NCBI GenBank assembly: GCA_022113835.1
Contig: JAILWY010000013.1
Coordinates: 16,602,001-16,666,000 of the forward strand
DNA length: 64,000 nucleotides
Origin: Atopsyche davidsoni
Lineage: Eukaryota > Arthropoda > Insecta > Trichoptera > Hydrobiosidae
Direction of reading: 5' to 3'
The translations under genes were made by a program, and so were the position numbers. The notes under the pieces are model-generated. The model did not search any database. It was given only the letters and a program-made list of their open reading frames with translations, and had not been told where the DNA came from. Position 1 is the first letter of the stretch; every line of letters begins with the position of its first letter. Shown here in pieces: positions 1 through 10,251 of the stretch.

Positions 1-610
1 TTTATTTTTGTAAAATTCAAATAGCTCACGTCATTCTTTTGAGTCGTAGAAATTTAGAAAATTGAACTTATTTACAAATATTTTTAATTCGAAGATGTTT
101 ATGAAATTACAAGTTGCTTATTGTGAAAAACTGAACTACAAGAAAAATCACCGAAAATGTTTTCCGAGGTGATGGTGCAATTTGAACCTGAATGAATCGA
201 TCTAGCATATTAACAGAGGCACAGCGTTGAAGGACCTGTGCATCAAGCTACGACATCCATTAGGCGGAGGTTTGAATCTCCCTTGTGAGCCTCCGAAATT
301 ATACACGAAATATTTATTATTGTATGTGAAACAATTTAAGATGTTGATAGTAAAAAAAAGATTTTTAAAATTCAAAAAGAAGAGACTATCTGAAACTATC
401 TAACTTAAAAAAAACTCAAGCAAGACTTGTTTGTTAAATAAGAAGAACCAAAACAATTCATAATTTTAATTTAATTAAATAAATATTTTTTTAAAAAATA
501 GGGAGAGGTATTTACAATTTGATTTTAACAATTTAACTTCTTACAATTTATCACTTGTTAACATGGAACTAACAAATCCTCAATTCTATTGATCATGCCA
601 AACGTAAAAT
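1..610. other. AT-rich non-coding stretch
   Basis: No coding region, RNA gene or recognisable transposon end was seen. A slightly more GC-rich patch at about 220-295 carries a loop sequence loosely like a tRNA T-arm, but no tRNA fold can be built around it. Confidence 0.6.
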
Positions 611-750
611 ATTTTAGATAAAATACTTTTGTGATTTTCCCACACGTTTAAGTTTATTGGTGACCGGTTTCGCGGTCACCTTTCCCGTTGTATTATCAAA
701 TGAAATAACATTAAACATTTGGAAAAATCACAAAAATATTCTGTTTAAGT
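611..750. repeat. Palindromic hairpin repeat (MITE-like), copy 1
   Basis: Copy of the recurrent hairpin family. Its outer arms are an inverted pair: 621-640 carries AAATACTTTTGTGATTTTCC and 719-745 carries the reverse-complement form (GGAAAAATCACAAAAATATT). The core GGTGACCGGTTTCG at 659-672 folds directly on CGGTCACC (673-680), so the central arm is shortened in this copy. It abuts an AT-rich run on its right. No coding capacity. Confidence 0.75.
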
Positions 751-757
751 AAATATA

Positions 758-767
<10 letters not shown>

Positions 768-789
<22 letters not shown>

Positions 790-790
790 T
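768..790. repeat. (AT)n microsatellite
   Basis: An uninterrupted AT dinucleotide run directly downstream of hairpin copy 1, followed by a short imperfect AT continuation to about 806. Confidence 0.9.
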
Positions 791-1767
791 AAATATATAC
801 ATATATCTCATAAATAGGCATTTTTTTCAAAATAAACTATTGTAGGTATTTGCGGTGTCCTTACGTCTGTTTAATTAACCTAATAAAAAACACAAGACAA
901 CCATAAAACCTCCATTAGTTCCTGTGCGAGCTTCTTCAAATAAAAATTAACAACCCTTATAAACAGAACAACCCCCGGGCTAGGGACGTGCTCTGAATAA
1001 GTATCGGCTAGTGGTATCAAAGAGAAGGGTGGAAAACATTCAAATCGATATCCATCCCCCGGAGTTGCATTCTGTAAATAAACACACACGCTTTTTTTGT
1101 GACTTTTTGCACTGACATTTGTAGAGAAGGGAGCAGGTGCATGTTATTTATTTGCCAATTACCCTCTAAGTATACATTTTTCATTATTTTTCTTAAATAT
1201 AAATGTCAACATTTATTTGAATTTAAGATTTGATGCTATATGTTATCAATTGTGGTTAGCACCAATAATGCGTTATTATGAAAGGTGACTTTCTTTTACA
1301 CAATTTCACAATAAAGTAATCAAAAAAGCACTTTTATTATGCACAAAATATTTTGGATTAGTAAACAATAAAAGTAATCTCAAAGACGTTGTTATATTTT
1401 GTTTTACGATAAAAAAATATCTTTAACAAAGCATTGTTTTTATTTGATAGTGTGTAGACCTTTTTCTTACACTGTAGACTATCATATTTTTTTAAATATA
1501 TAAAAGATTGCTATGAGTACATTTTTTCTTTTCATTTATTAAAACTGACATTTTTTAAAAACTTTTTGAGAAAAAAGGTCTTATTGAAAGACGTTCTTGA
1601 TTTATGTTACGTATAAATACGTATAATATATGAAATTTATTCAAAATTAAAATTAAAATTGCATAAAATCGGACACGATGATAAAGTGATTTTAAAAAAT
1701 GTTTTCTACATCTACGATAGATTTGTTAATTTTGAAATACTTTATAGCTTTTCATATATTCATAATT
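791..1767. other. AT-rich non-coding stretch
   Basis: No gene or transposon end recognised. A moderately GC-rich patch lies at about 940-1080; short open frames across it have no recognisable domain. Confidence 0.6.
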
Positions 1768-1884
1768 TTTTACAGAGAGTACTTGTTCAAATTCCATTCA
1801 AATATTTAAATAAAATCCATTTGTTTCCGCGTTTATTTTTATTGGTGACCGGTTTCGGTTTGATAATGCCAACATAAAAAAAAT
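1768..1884. repeat. Palindromic hairpin repeat, copy 2 (centre deleted)
   Basis: Starts with the outer arm motif ACAGAGAGTACTTG (1772-1785), continues through the degraded middle arm, and reaches ATTGGTGACCGGTTTCG (1841-1857). It then jumps to the opposite arm motif TTTGATAATGCCAAC (1859-1873), so the centre of the palindrome has been lost. Confidence 0.7.
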
Positions 1885-2304
1885 GTCGGAAGCCAATATA
1901 TTTCCACAAACATATAAAGAACCGTTTACTGTTACGCGATTAGTTTTAATTAAAATATACATTTTAAAATAGCACTGTTCATATTACTACACCAGGTACT
2001 AGTGTAGTACAAAGGTTTATAAACAAGTTGGAATCACTTCCCGCGCGAGCCTGCCTGGGTGCCTGGGTGGCCGGGCCTGGTTGTTTGAGAAGGGTAGGAA
2101 CAATGTATGTGACTGCAGCCGACTTACGAGGGGGCCGCGCAGTTACTCCGCCCTCGCGCTGATTCACGGAGAGATCCTTTCAATGTGTTTTAAAATATTG
2201 CTTCTCGAGACCGATGATCTGATTGTTATTTATTATCCACACAACTATTATTAAAAACATTAATACGATAAATATCATGTCAGAATTATACATCTATCAA
2301 AATA
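1885..2304. other. Non-coding stretch with a GC-rich island
   Basis: Contains a sharply bounded GC-rich island at about 2034-2166 inside AT-rich DNA. Open frames across it show no known domain. No repeat-family membership was found. Confidence 0.55.
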
Positions 2305-3734
2305 CACCTATACCTCCCTTTACGGCCTAGATACGTTCCACAAAACTTGGCCGCTAACCAAAAAGCCGTATAATGAATCAATTATTCTAATACAAATTCA
2401 TACAAATTCAATGGGATTGGTCCCAAATTTGTTAAATATGTAACACTTTTTATACATTCTGGCCATATTTTTTTCCAAACATGGTTCATTGTTGTACATT
2501 TTAATTCCTTCCATGATTCACTGATGCTGTCAACAGCATCCTTGATGTTATAGTTTTTCCAAAATGTTTTAATTGAAGCTTGTCGGAAATTTCGGCGTAG
2601 GTAATATGCCTTAAAAGTGGCTATTGCACCCTGATCCATTGGTTGGATCAGAGCTGTTGTATTTTTTGCAAGTTACTCAATCATGACATCTTCAGATAAC
2701 TCGGATAAATTAGTAGGATGCCCTGGTGCATTATCCAAAATTAGCAAAGCCTTGTTGGTTAAGTTATTGTCTCGCAAATATTTTTTCACTTCTGTACAAA
2801 AGTGATTTTTGAACCAATCCTCAAAAGTAGCTTAAGTCATCCAAGCTTTCTTGTTGGAGTTCCATATGACGCTTAATTAATTTTTATTTAGTCCTTTAAG
2901 AGGCCTTGGATTTTCGGACAATTATATTAAAAGCGGTTTTAGCTTAAAATTACCCGCGGCATTTGCACCAAGTTGCAAAGTTAATCGTTCTTTAGACACC
3001 TTATAACCAGGCGCAGATTTTTCGGTTTTTGAAATGTACGTGCGATCAGGCATTCGCTTCCAATAAAGCCCTGTTTCGTCTACGTTAAACACTTGTGCAG
3101 GTTTATAACCACCTCTTTCAATAATTCCCTTTAAAATTTTGGGATATTCCTTAAATGCGGCCTCATCGTCGCTATCTGCTTCACATTTCATTTTCAAATT
3201 ATGCAAATTAAATCTATTTTTAAATTTTTCAAACCACCTTCGGCTTGCTTGGAATGTGACATCTTCAGGAGATTCATTAGTATCTCCATTCTTCAAATTT
3301 CGAAAATACTTAAAGCTTTTTCCTGGATAATCATTTGACTCTTTGGAATTCTCCGTTTGTTACTGTCCTCAATCCATATAATCAATAGTTAAAATATGTT
3401 AAATAAAAAATACACATTACATTTTTTTAATTTGTACATACATACATATGTACTTACGTACCAAAAATGTCCCTAATTATTTCCAATTTTTCCAGTTAAT
3501 GTGTAACAATCAGTAATAAATATGTACACAAAACACTCACAGACAAGTCTAAACCGGCCGCTCTATGAGCACACACTGAATAACGCTCGCAAAACAAAAT
3601 AACATCGAAAAAAAAGTTTTTTTGGCCGTTATAGCGAAACATTTTAGGCCGTATATCGAAAACGTGCCATAATTGAAAAGGGCCGTTAAAGCTAAAGGCC
3701 GTATATCGAGCGGCCGTATAGCGAGGTATAGGTG
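2305..3734 (-). mobile_element. Tigger/pogo-like DNA transposon, 1.43 kb, decayed
   Basis: Both ends are visible. The left terminus CACCTATACCTCCCTTTACG (2305-2324) is matched by the inverted right terminus ending GCGAGGTATAGGTG at 3734, with two mismatches over the first 20 bases of the arm. The element is flanked by TA on each side (2303-2304 and 3735-3736), the target duplication expected of the Tc1/mariner/pogo superfamily. The interior carries a broken Tigger-type transposase on the minus strand. At 1.43 kb it is shorter than typical full-length Tigger elements and probably lacks much of the N-terminal CENP-B-like DNA-binding part. Boundaries are read directly; family assignment rests on the transposase motifs. 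Confidence 0.85.
2384..3380 (-). pseudogene. Tigger-like transposase pseudogene (DDE_1 domain)
   Basis: Minus-strand remnant of a pogo/Tigger transposase, a nuclear DDE recombinase that cuts and pastes its own element. Order seen: a WIEDSNKRRIP segment near 3340-3377, a CENP-B/Tc5-type helix-turn-helix remnant (FQASRRWFEKFKNRF) near 3220-3270, the first catalytic Asp in VFNVDETGLYWKRMP (codon 3078-3080), the second in LILDNAPGHP (codon 2733-2735) and the third in QPMDQGAIATF (codon 2634-2636). The second and third are separated by 32 positions, as in Tigger. The frame is broken by a frameshift near 3300 and by stops after KPLLI (about 2919), near 2878, near 2833 and just before QPMDQG. Strongly matching but dead; the initiator end is not identifiable. 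Confidence 0.88.
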
Positions 3735-6700
3735 TAATTATTTGTCAAAATGACAACAAATATATGGATGACTGGTGGTGAAAGGCTTAGATGGTTGTTC
3801 ATGTTATAAATTAAAATTTTAAGTCGTCAGTGTTGCCTACTAAGTTTCGAACTGAATCAGTTAAAAGTAAATGAAGTTTTATATATGTGAGTCAAAAAAA
3901 TATATATTTTAAACCGGTAAATAAAAAATATAAAATTTTATATTTATTTTTATTCTTCATTTTACATAATTAAAAATTAGTTTAAAGACAAAAAAATCGA
4001 AATTTTCATTTGGTCGTACTCTTTGTGTATTATTTACGATTAAAAACATTTTTTAGAATAACTAAAGTCGCAAAATTAATTTATATATTTACTGGTAACA
4101 CGATCTTTTTTTGAGTTTGATGATCAAACTAATTAAAGTCTGTTAATAAAAACCTCGAATCGTTTTTATCACTATTCTATCTAAGCTCTGCTATCTCGCC
4201 CTGCCTAACTGTCGCGCCGAAGCCTCCATTCGGCCACTGCCACTTTTTACACACTTTTAGGTACCCACTTTTCAACAAACTTCGATTATAGGCTCCTCGG
4301 CTATTACTCAAGGTTCTTTTAAAATCCGCTCAGAGTAGCATATGGCCCACTTGACAAATGTGTCGACTGACCCTCCCCTGGCGCTAGAAAAATGGAATCG
4401 AAGCCTTCCTCCCCGACCCCGAACTGGGACGCAGAGGGAGCGTGTTTATAAACACTTGCCCGCTTTCGATCGAACGATTTAGTGTAGAAATATTATTTAG
4501 GAAACAATCAGATTGGATTTATGTAAGGAAAGATCGCTTGCGATAACAGATATTGAAGTGAGTTATCAAAAACGTACTAATGCGTTTATGTGAACTATAT
4601 TTAATGATAATTAAGAAAACCGAATTGGTTGCAAATCATTATTAATGTATGAGAAATGTGATATTCTCGCTTATTGATGCATGGAACGTAACTGCCTCGG
4701 CACGCAGACTCGCCTGCGGTGGACAACTCAAAGGCGCTGTGTCTGTGTGATTTTTGCGGTGGTGCGCTCAGAAAACTCATTATCTGCAATGTTGTTGCCA
4801 AATCAGTTCACGAGCATGACTTACTAGCCATTCACAGATCATCACGAGACAGAGCAATGTAACATGGGAGCTTCCAGGCTTGGTGAATCAAATACAAATC
4901 AAAAAATTAATGAAAGTGTTTGAATACTTAATTTTAAGAGAAATAACTATCTATTAAAAAATTACGTTAGGTATTTTCTATATTTAGTAACTATTAACTT
5001 TAAAAAAATAATTAAAAAAACTGTTTAAGATATTAATGAATGAGATATTAATAATAAAGAGATTTTGCGCTCTTGCTAATTAGAGGCATCGTCAGAGTCA
5101 GTTGGACATTTGCAGCTTTATTTATATTTATATAAGTAAGCAGTTGCATTTTACTTTCTCTAGATTCATTAGTGCAGCCACTTAATAATACACAAACAAT
5201 ACGACTGAATAAAAAACTCTATTTTACTTATCATTATACTTTTTTTAATGATGCAAAAGGTAGAATAAAAAAAATATAATCATTTAAATTTTTAATTAAT
5301 CGGTCTGAAAAAAAGATTCTTTTGATTTACAAATATTAAACATCACTTTCTTTGATTTCTTCACATTGACTTGAAAAATGTCGTTAAGTCGTTTATTTAT
5401 GAAATAAAGCTATCGAGTTATGTTTTTAGGAAATCAAAATATTTTACATTTACGTTAAATTATATAAAGTGTATAATTTAAAAGTTTTACACTGTTACAT
5501 GAATATTTGCTAAATATTAAAACAGTTATAATTTTACTTTTATTAAGACTATTACTTCTGTCCATTTTACACTTTTAAATTTAAAGACTTACATTTACAA
5601 ACTACGAGCAATTTTTCATTTCAGTCATATTTATTTTTGTACAACTATTTATATAATTTATGTCATCTAAAGAAAGGCGCTGTAATAAGGGGTTACAACT
5701 AAAATTACACTTGGCAATTTTCTCGCTGCTGGTAGACTTAGATAATTTGAGTCAGACGACTGAGAGTTTATTACGTTGCTGCTGAAATTTACTGAAAGTA
5801 AACAGTTCTTGGGCCGTTACGAGGGCTCCGCGATCGCCCTCGGCGGGCGGGGCAATACGGCATTCGGTTTACTGCGCTCTCGGAATGACTAGAAATTTCG
5901 TATTATTATACTTGGCCGTTTGGCCCGTGAAGTATTAAGCCATTTCTCTTTAAGCCTCAATTCTTCCATTTATTCAAATTGTTTGATGAAATAACAAGTT
6001 TGTTTATTTCTGAACAGTGTCTGCTAGAGAAAGGGTCAAATACAACATGGAGGCGTGAAGGTTTACCAGTAGCTTTCATTATTAATACCGTTCTGTAAGC
6101 TTTGTTCATAAATAATTATTTACTCCTCTAATTTTAAACGTAACACCTGCTTGTACAAATAAATTTATTATAAAATTGAAACTAAATTATTATATATATT
6201 TATCTATTTATAAACCTTAATTTATAAAGAACGTTTAGAGTGCGCCGCTAAATAATGAAGTTATTTTTAAAATACACCAAAAACTGAAAAGAAATTTCAA
6301 ATACTTATGTGTAAATTCAAAGATGGAAATTGACATTAAATAAGCTGGAGGTGCTTAAAGATATACCGAGAGTTTGACTAAAGTAAATTTAGAAATCAAT
6401 ATGTCACCAGAGATCAGCAAATGGCACGCGGATTTCTCAAAAGCTGCACCGATGCATCAGCGCGCCGCGGCCCGAGACAGCCGGCTTCCCCGCCAGGAGC
6501 TCAGCGTCTCCGTTATTCTGGCATTCTAACCTAACCCAAGATCATTGAGGGTAGCAGAGTAATGCCAGAAGAGAGCGGCGCTCTAAAAAGCCGCTTCAAC
6601 GTTCTTGAGTTGGGGAATTGTTAATATCCGAAAAACGTCGTCGCTCTGACACAAGTGCTTAAAGTATATTTCAACGTCCTTTTTAGATTGTTTAAACAAA

Positions 6701-7045
6701 TATAAAAACTGCGTTTGAATAAACAAATAAGCGGAATTTAATAATTTAATTTGATTATACTTTCATTTATGTATTTAATCGTTATTAACAAAAGTATGTA
6801 CCATAATAAACTATAATTAACAATAACAGAATGATAATTATTATGAGTGATCGTTAGTATTTTGTTTTTTAATTTGTTAAAAACCAGTGTTGAGTGTCAA
6901 ATATTTCAATTACATTTTTATTTATTCAAAATATGACATTATTTAAATATTTTATATTTTCTTTTAAACACTACAATTAAGGTGGTATTTTAACCAAATA
7001 AATACAGAAAAAAAAGTAAAAGTTTTTAAATAAAATATTTTATTA
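3735..7045. other. AT-rich non-coding stretch with several GC-rich islands
   Basis: No coding region is supported. GC-rich islands stand out at about 4189-4450, 5811-5885 and 6420-6600. Between them the DNA is poly-A/T rich. No terminal repeats or transposase fragments were recognised. Confidence 0.55.
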
Positions 7046-7722
7046 TCTACTATAATAATATCCATTGTGTGTGGGTGGGTGGGTGTGTGTGTATGTTTCA
7101 TTTTTTAGTTCTCTATAGAATATCTTAAAAGATACAACGCTGATTTTTTGCACGTGAGTTAAATAAGTTTTTCCGCAGTTACGAGTATATGCCGAATTTC
7201 AAAACCATAGGATAATATTTTCATTCATAAACTAATTAAATAAAACTATCAAATATGCTTTATGTACGAACTATATAATTCTGTTGTTCACAGCGAGAAT
7301 TTCAAATTTCGAATTTTTACAAAAAAACAAAATATGATGCTTCTAAGAAATTTTCAGTTTATGTCAGCTTGACACAAGTACCAATTTTATTTTTTAGTTG
7401 CGTTAGAAATTATTAATCACATCATTAATTACTTAAAATGCCTCCTAAAAAAATATCACCGTCTAAGCCTAATTAAAAAAGAATAGCACAATTGAACGTG
7501 ATAAAGACTGCATCTAATAAAGAACAGTGCAGTGAAAGTGATTCGTTGTTTGTGACACGAAATGTGATATTTCCTAGAATGGATTTGCTTTCGAATTTAA
7601 TATCCGGTTGTTCAAAATATATGTGTACAATATAAAATCAAATATTCATCTAATTGTCAGCCAAACATATGTTCAAACACTATTGCATCGTTCATCGAAT
7701 ACGTCATTTTATGACGGGCTAC
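7046..7722 (+). mobile_element. Non-autonomous Helitron, copy A (3' tip missing)
   Basis: The 5' end TCTACTATAATAATATCC at 7046 is preceded by A, as expected for Helitron insertion between A and T. The body is shared with copies at 26364-27042 and 39076-39728. A stem CGTCAT/ATGACG (7702-7716), the Helitron 3' hairpin, is present and followed by GGGCTAC, but the final ATTTCTAG found in the other copies is absent. A conserved start-like segment ATGCCTCCTAAAAAAA at 7438-7453 resembles the beginning of a Helitron replicase reading frame, but it is closed almost at once by stops. No Rep or helicase domain is present. Confidence 0.75.
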
Positions 7723-7934
7723 TAATGACAGAAGAAAGACTGAAATACTCTCATACTTGAAAAATTATAGAATTCGCGTGTACTGTACAAATGAACAGTT
7801 TTTGAATTAATCCCAGCATTATAAATTCAGAGGTCTCAATGGAATTTTTAAAGTAATTAAGTTTAAGAGTATTATAGTTGTTCTAAAATGAATTCAACAA
7901 AAGAACAAACAAGCGCGCATGGGAGTCGCGCTCT
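7723..7934. other. Short non-coding spacer
   Basis: AT-rich sequence between the truncated Helitron and the GC-rich minisatellite. No match to either was seen. Confidence 0.5.
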
Positions 7935-8944
7935 GTGCCTCCGCCCAGCATCTCCGCCCCGCGCCTCCGCCCCGCGCCTCTGCCCCGCGCCTCGGCCCTG
8001 TCTCGTGCCTTGGCCCCAGCCTCCACCTCGTGTCTCGGCCCTGCGCCTCCGCCCCGCGCCTCTGCCCCGCGCCTCGGCCCTGTCTCGTGCCTTGGCCCCA
8101 GCCTCCACCTCGTGTCTCGGCCCTGCGCCTCCGCCCCGCGCCTCTGCCCCGCGCCTCGGCCCTGTCTCGTGCCTTGGCCCCAGCCTCCACCTCGTGTCTC
8201 GGCCCTGCGCCTCCGCCCCGCGCCTCTGCCCCGCGCCTCGGCCCTGTCTCGTGCCTTGGCCCCAGCCTCCACCTCGTGTCTCGGCCCTGCGCCTCCGCCC
8301 CGCGCCTCTGCCCCGCGCCTCGGCCCTGTCTCGTGCCTTGGCCCCAGCCTCCACCTCGTGTCTCGGCCCTGCGCCTCCGCCCCGCGCCTCTGCCCCGCGC
8401 CTCGGCCCTGTCTCGTGCCTTGGCCCCAGCCTCCACCTCGTGTCTCGGCCCTGCGCCTCCGCCCCGCGCCTCTGCCCCGCGCCTCGGCCCTGTCTCGTGC
8501 CTTGGCCCCAGCCTCCACCTCGTGTCTCGGCCCTGCGCCTCCGCCCCGCGCCTCTGCCCCGCGCCTCGGCCCTGTCTCGTGCCTTGGCCCCAGCCTCCAC
8601 CTCGTGTCTCGGCCCTGCGCCTCCGCCCCGCGCCTCTGCCCCGCGCCTCGGCCCTGTCTCGTGCCTTGGCCCCAGCCTCCACCTCGTGTCTCGGCCCTGC
8701 GCCTCCGCCCCGCGCCTCTGCCCCGCGCCTCGGCCCTGTCTCGTGCCTTGGCCCCAGCCTCCACCTCGTGTCTCGGCCCTGCGCCTCCGCCCCGCGCCTC
8801 TGCCCCGCGCCTCGGCCCTGTCTCGTGGCTTGGCCCCAGCCTCCACCTCGTGTCTCGGCCCTGCGCCTCCGCCCCGTGGCTCTGCCCCGCGCGCTTCGTG
8901 CCTTGGCCCCAACCTCCGCCCCCCGCCTCTGCCCCGTGCCTCCA
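7935..8944. repeat. GC-rich minisatellite, 82-bp unit, about 12 copies
   Basis: The unit beginning CTGCGCCTCCGCCCCGCGCC recurs at 8041, 8123, 8205 and every 82 bp to 8779, almost without change; edge units (7935-8040 and 8861-8944) are diverged. The unit is itself built of related 10-13-bp CGCCTCnGCCCCG-like blocks. The top strand is strongly C-rich. Because 82 is not a multiple of 3 and the unit has no stop in any frame, all six frames stay open for about 300-390 codons. These open frames are a by-product of the repeat: the predicted Ala/Arg/Gly- or Pro/Leu/Ser-rich proteins resemble no known family, and no promoter or splice structure supports them. Confidence 0.93.
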
Positions 8945-10151
8945 CGGCGAAGCACTCGAAATTTGAATTTAAAAAGGTCTGTATAATTGTACAACAGGAC
9001 GCATTATACTATTACTTGCCGCGCGGTATAATCCTGTACACGACTTTTACTTTACGAGGATGAACCCGGCATAAAAGGGATTCCCGATCCGCACAGACAT
9101 CACTTTTATTATATTACTCAGTATTCATAGAGCCATTGTACGCATTCAGAAATTTGACTAAATCACCATTTCAATGCAAGCCTTCATCCTTGCTCCCGTA
9201 TCCATAAATTCTGGGGTCTTCTACCTGAAGTCAAACGACAGACGGGCCTCGGGATGCCAGGGATGCGGGTTGCGGGGGACGCTGGCGGGAGTTTTGCGTT
9301 GTACAACTTTTAAAGCTAACGAGGGGAAGCTATTCCCATTAAATATACAGTTCATATGCATACGGTTACTCTTACTTTATCATGCTTCTATGCAATTAAA
9401 CAAATGATATTCTTTGTGAAAGCACGGTATGTTTTTGTGTGTGAAAATTTTGAAATTGTCCTAAATTGAGGTATATTTTTTGCTATAAAAAAATTAAGTA
9501 AAACTTCAAGATATTCCTAACAAGGTGAGATTATATAACTAGATATGTTTAATACTTAATTCAAAACTGTAATTTTAAATATAATAAAGAGTTAGACATG
9601 TTTTTTAAAAATGTATAGAAATACAACTGAATTTATCTTATCTCTGTATAATGCTTTCACGTATGGCTGAGGATTATTTTATTTGCTTTACTATCAGTAA
9701 TGCGATGATTGTTTGAGCTATTAGTGCGCGCTCCTGAGAAGTTCTGCCGTGAGAGGAAGGTAAACTCAATAAAAGAACGAGGTCGAACAGCCGCGACTCC
9801 GACTCTGGGAGAACTTTCCTCTACGTGCTGAAAAAGTTTTGTAAATTGAAAATAAAGCTCTCTCTGTGTAGGCATGCGAAGAGAATTCCTTAGCAGGGAA
9901 ACGAAACCGGAAGCAGAACATGGATGACTTTGATTGGGGTAATTTATTGAATTAAATACACTTCTTCATCCCGAAACAAACGTCATTATACCTGACAGCA
10001 CTCGCGATCAAGATGAGACTGAATTATGAGATTCAAGTTGAATCACGTGTATATAAAAAAAACATTTTTGAAGCATATAGTACTGAACTAATTACAGTAA
10101 TGTTATTATTTCCTTATAATGAATGAGGAATTATTTTTCAATATGTTTTTT
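8945..10151. other. Non-coding stretch
   Basis: A small GC-rich patch lies at about 9240-9310. Short open frames (for example 9174-9407 and 9657-9875) have no recognisable domain. Nothing else is supported. Confidence 0.55.
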
Positions 10152-10251
10152 TCAATAAAATGCTTTTGTTTTCTACATATTAAAATTTTATTGGTGACCG
10201 GTTCCGCCAACTATCACTTACTATCAAACGAAGTCCATTTTAATGTCAAAA
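10152..10251. repeat. Palindromic hairpin repeat, copy 3 (degraded)
   Basis: Carries the middle-arm motif AATAAAATGCTTTTG and the core ATTGGTGACCGGTTCCGCCA (10190-10209), followed by a degraded TATCAAAC and a shortened outer arm ending TGTCAAAAATA near 10251. Confidence 0.65.

Noticed and set aside
250..295. tRNA-like T-arm (GGAGGTTTGAATCTCCC)
   Set aside because: No acceptor, D or anticodon arms can be built around it; the stem has a central mismatch.
7888..9063. Long open frames (up to about 390 codons) over the GC-rich repeat, on both strands
   Set aside because: All six frames are open because the 82-bp unit lacks stops in every frame; the proteins are repeat translations with no known family and no gene signals.
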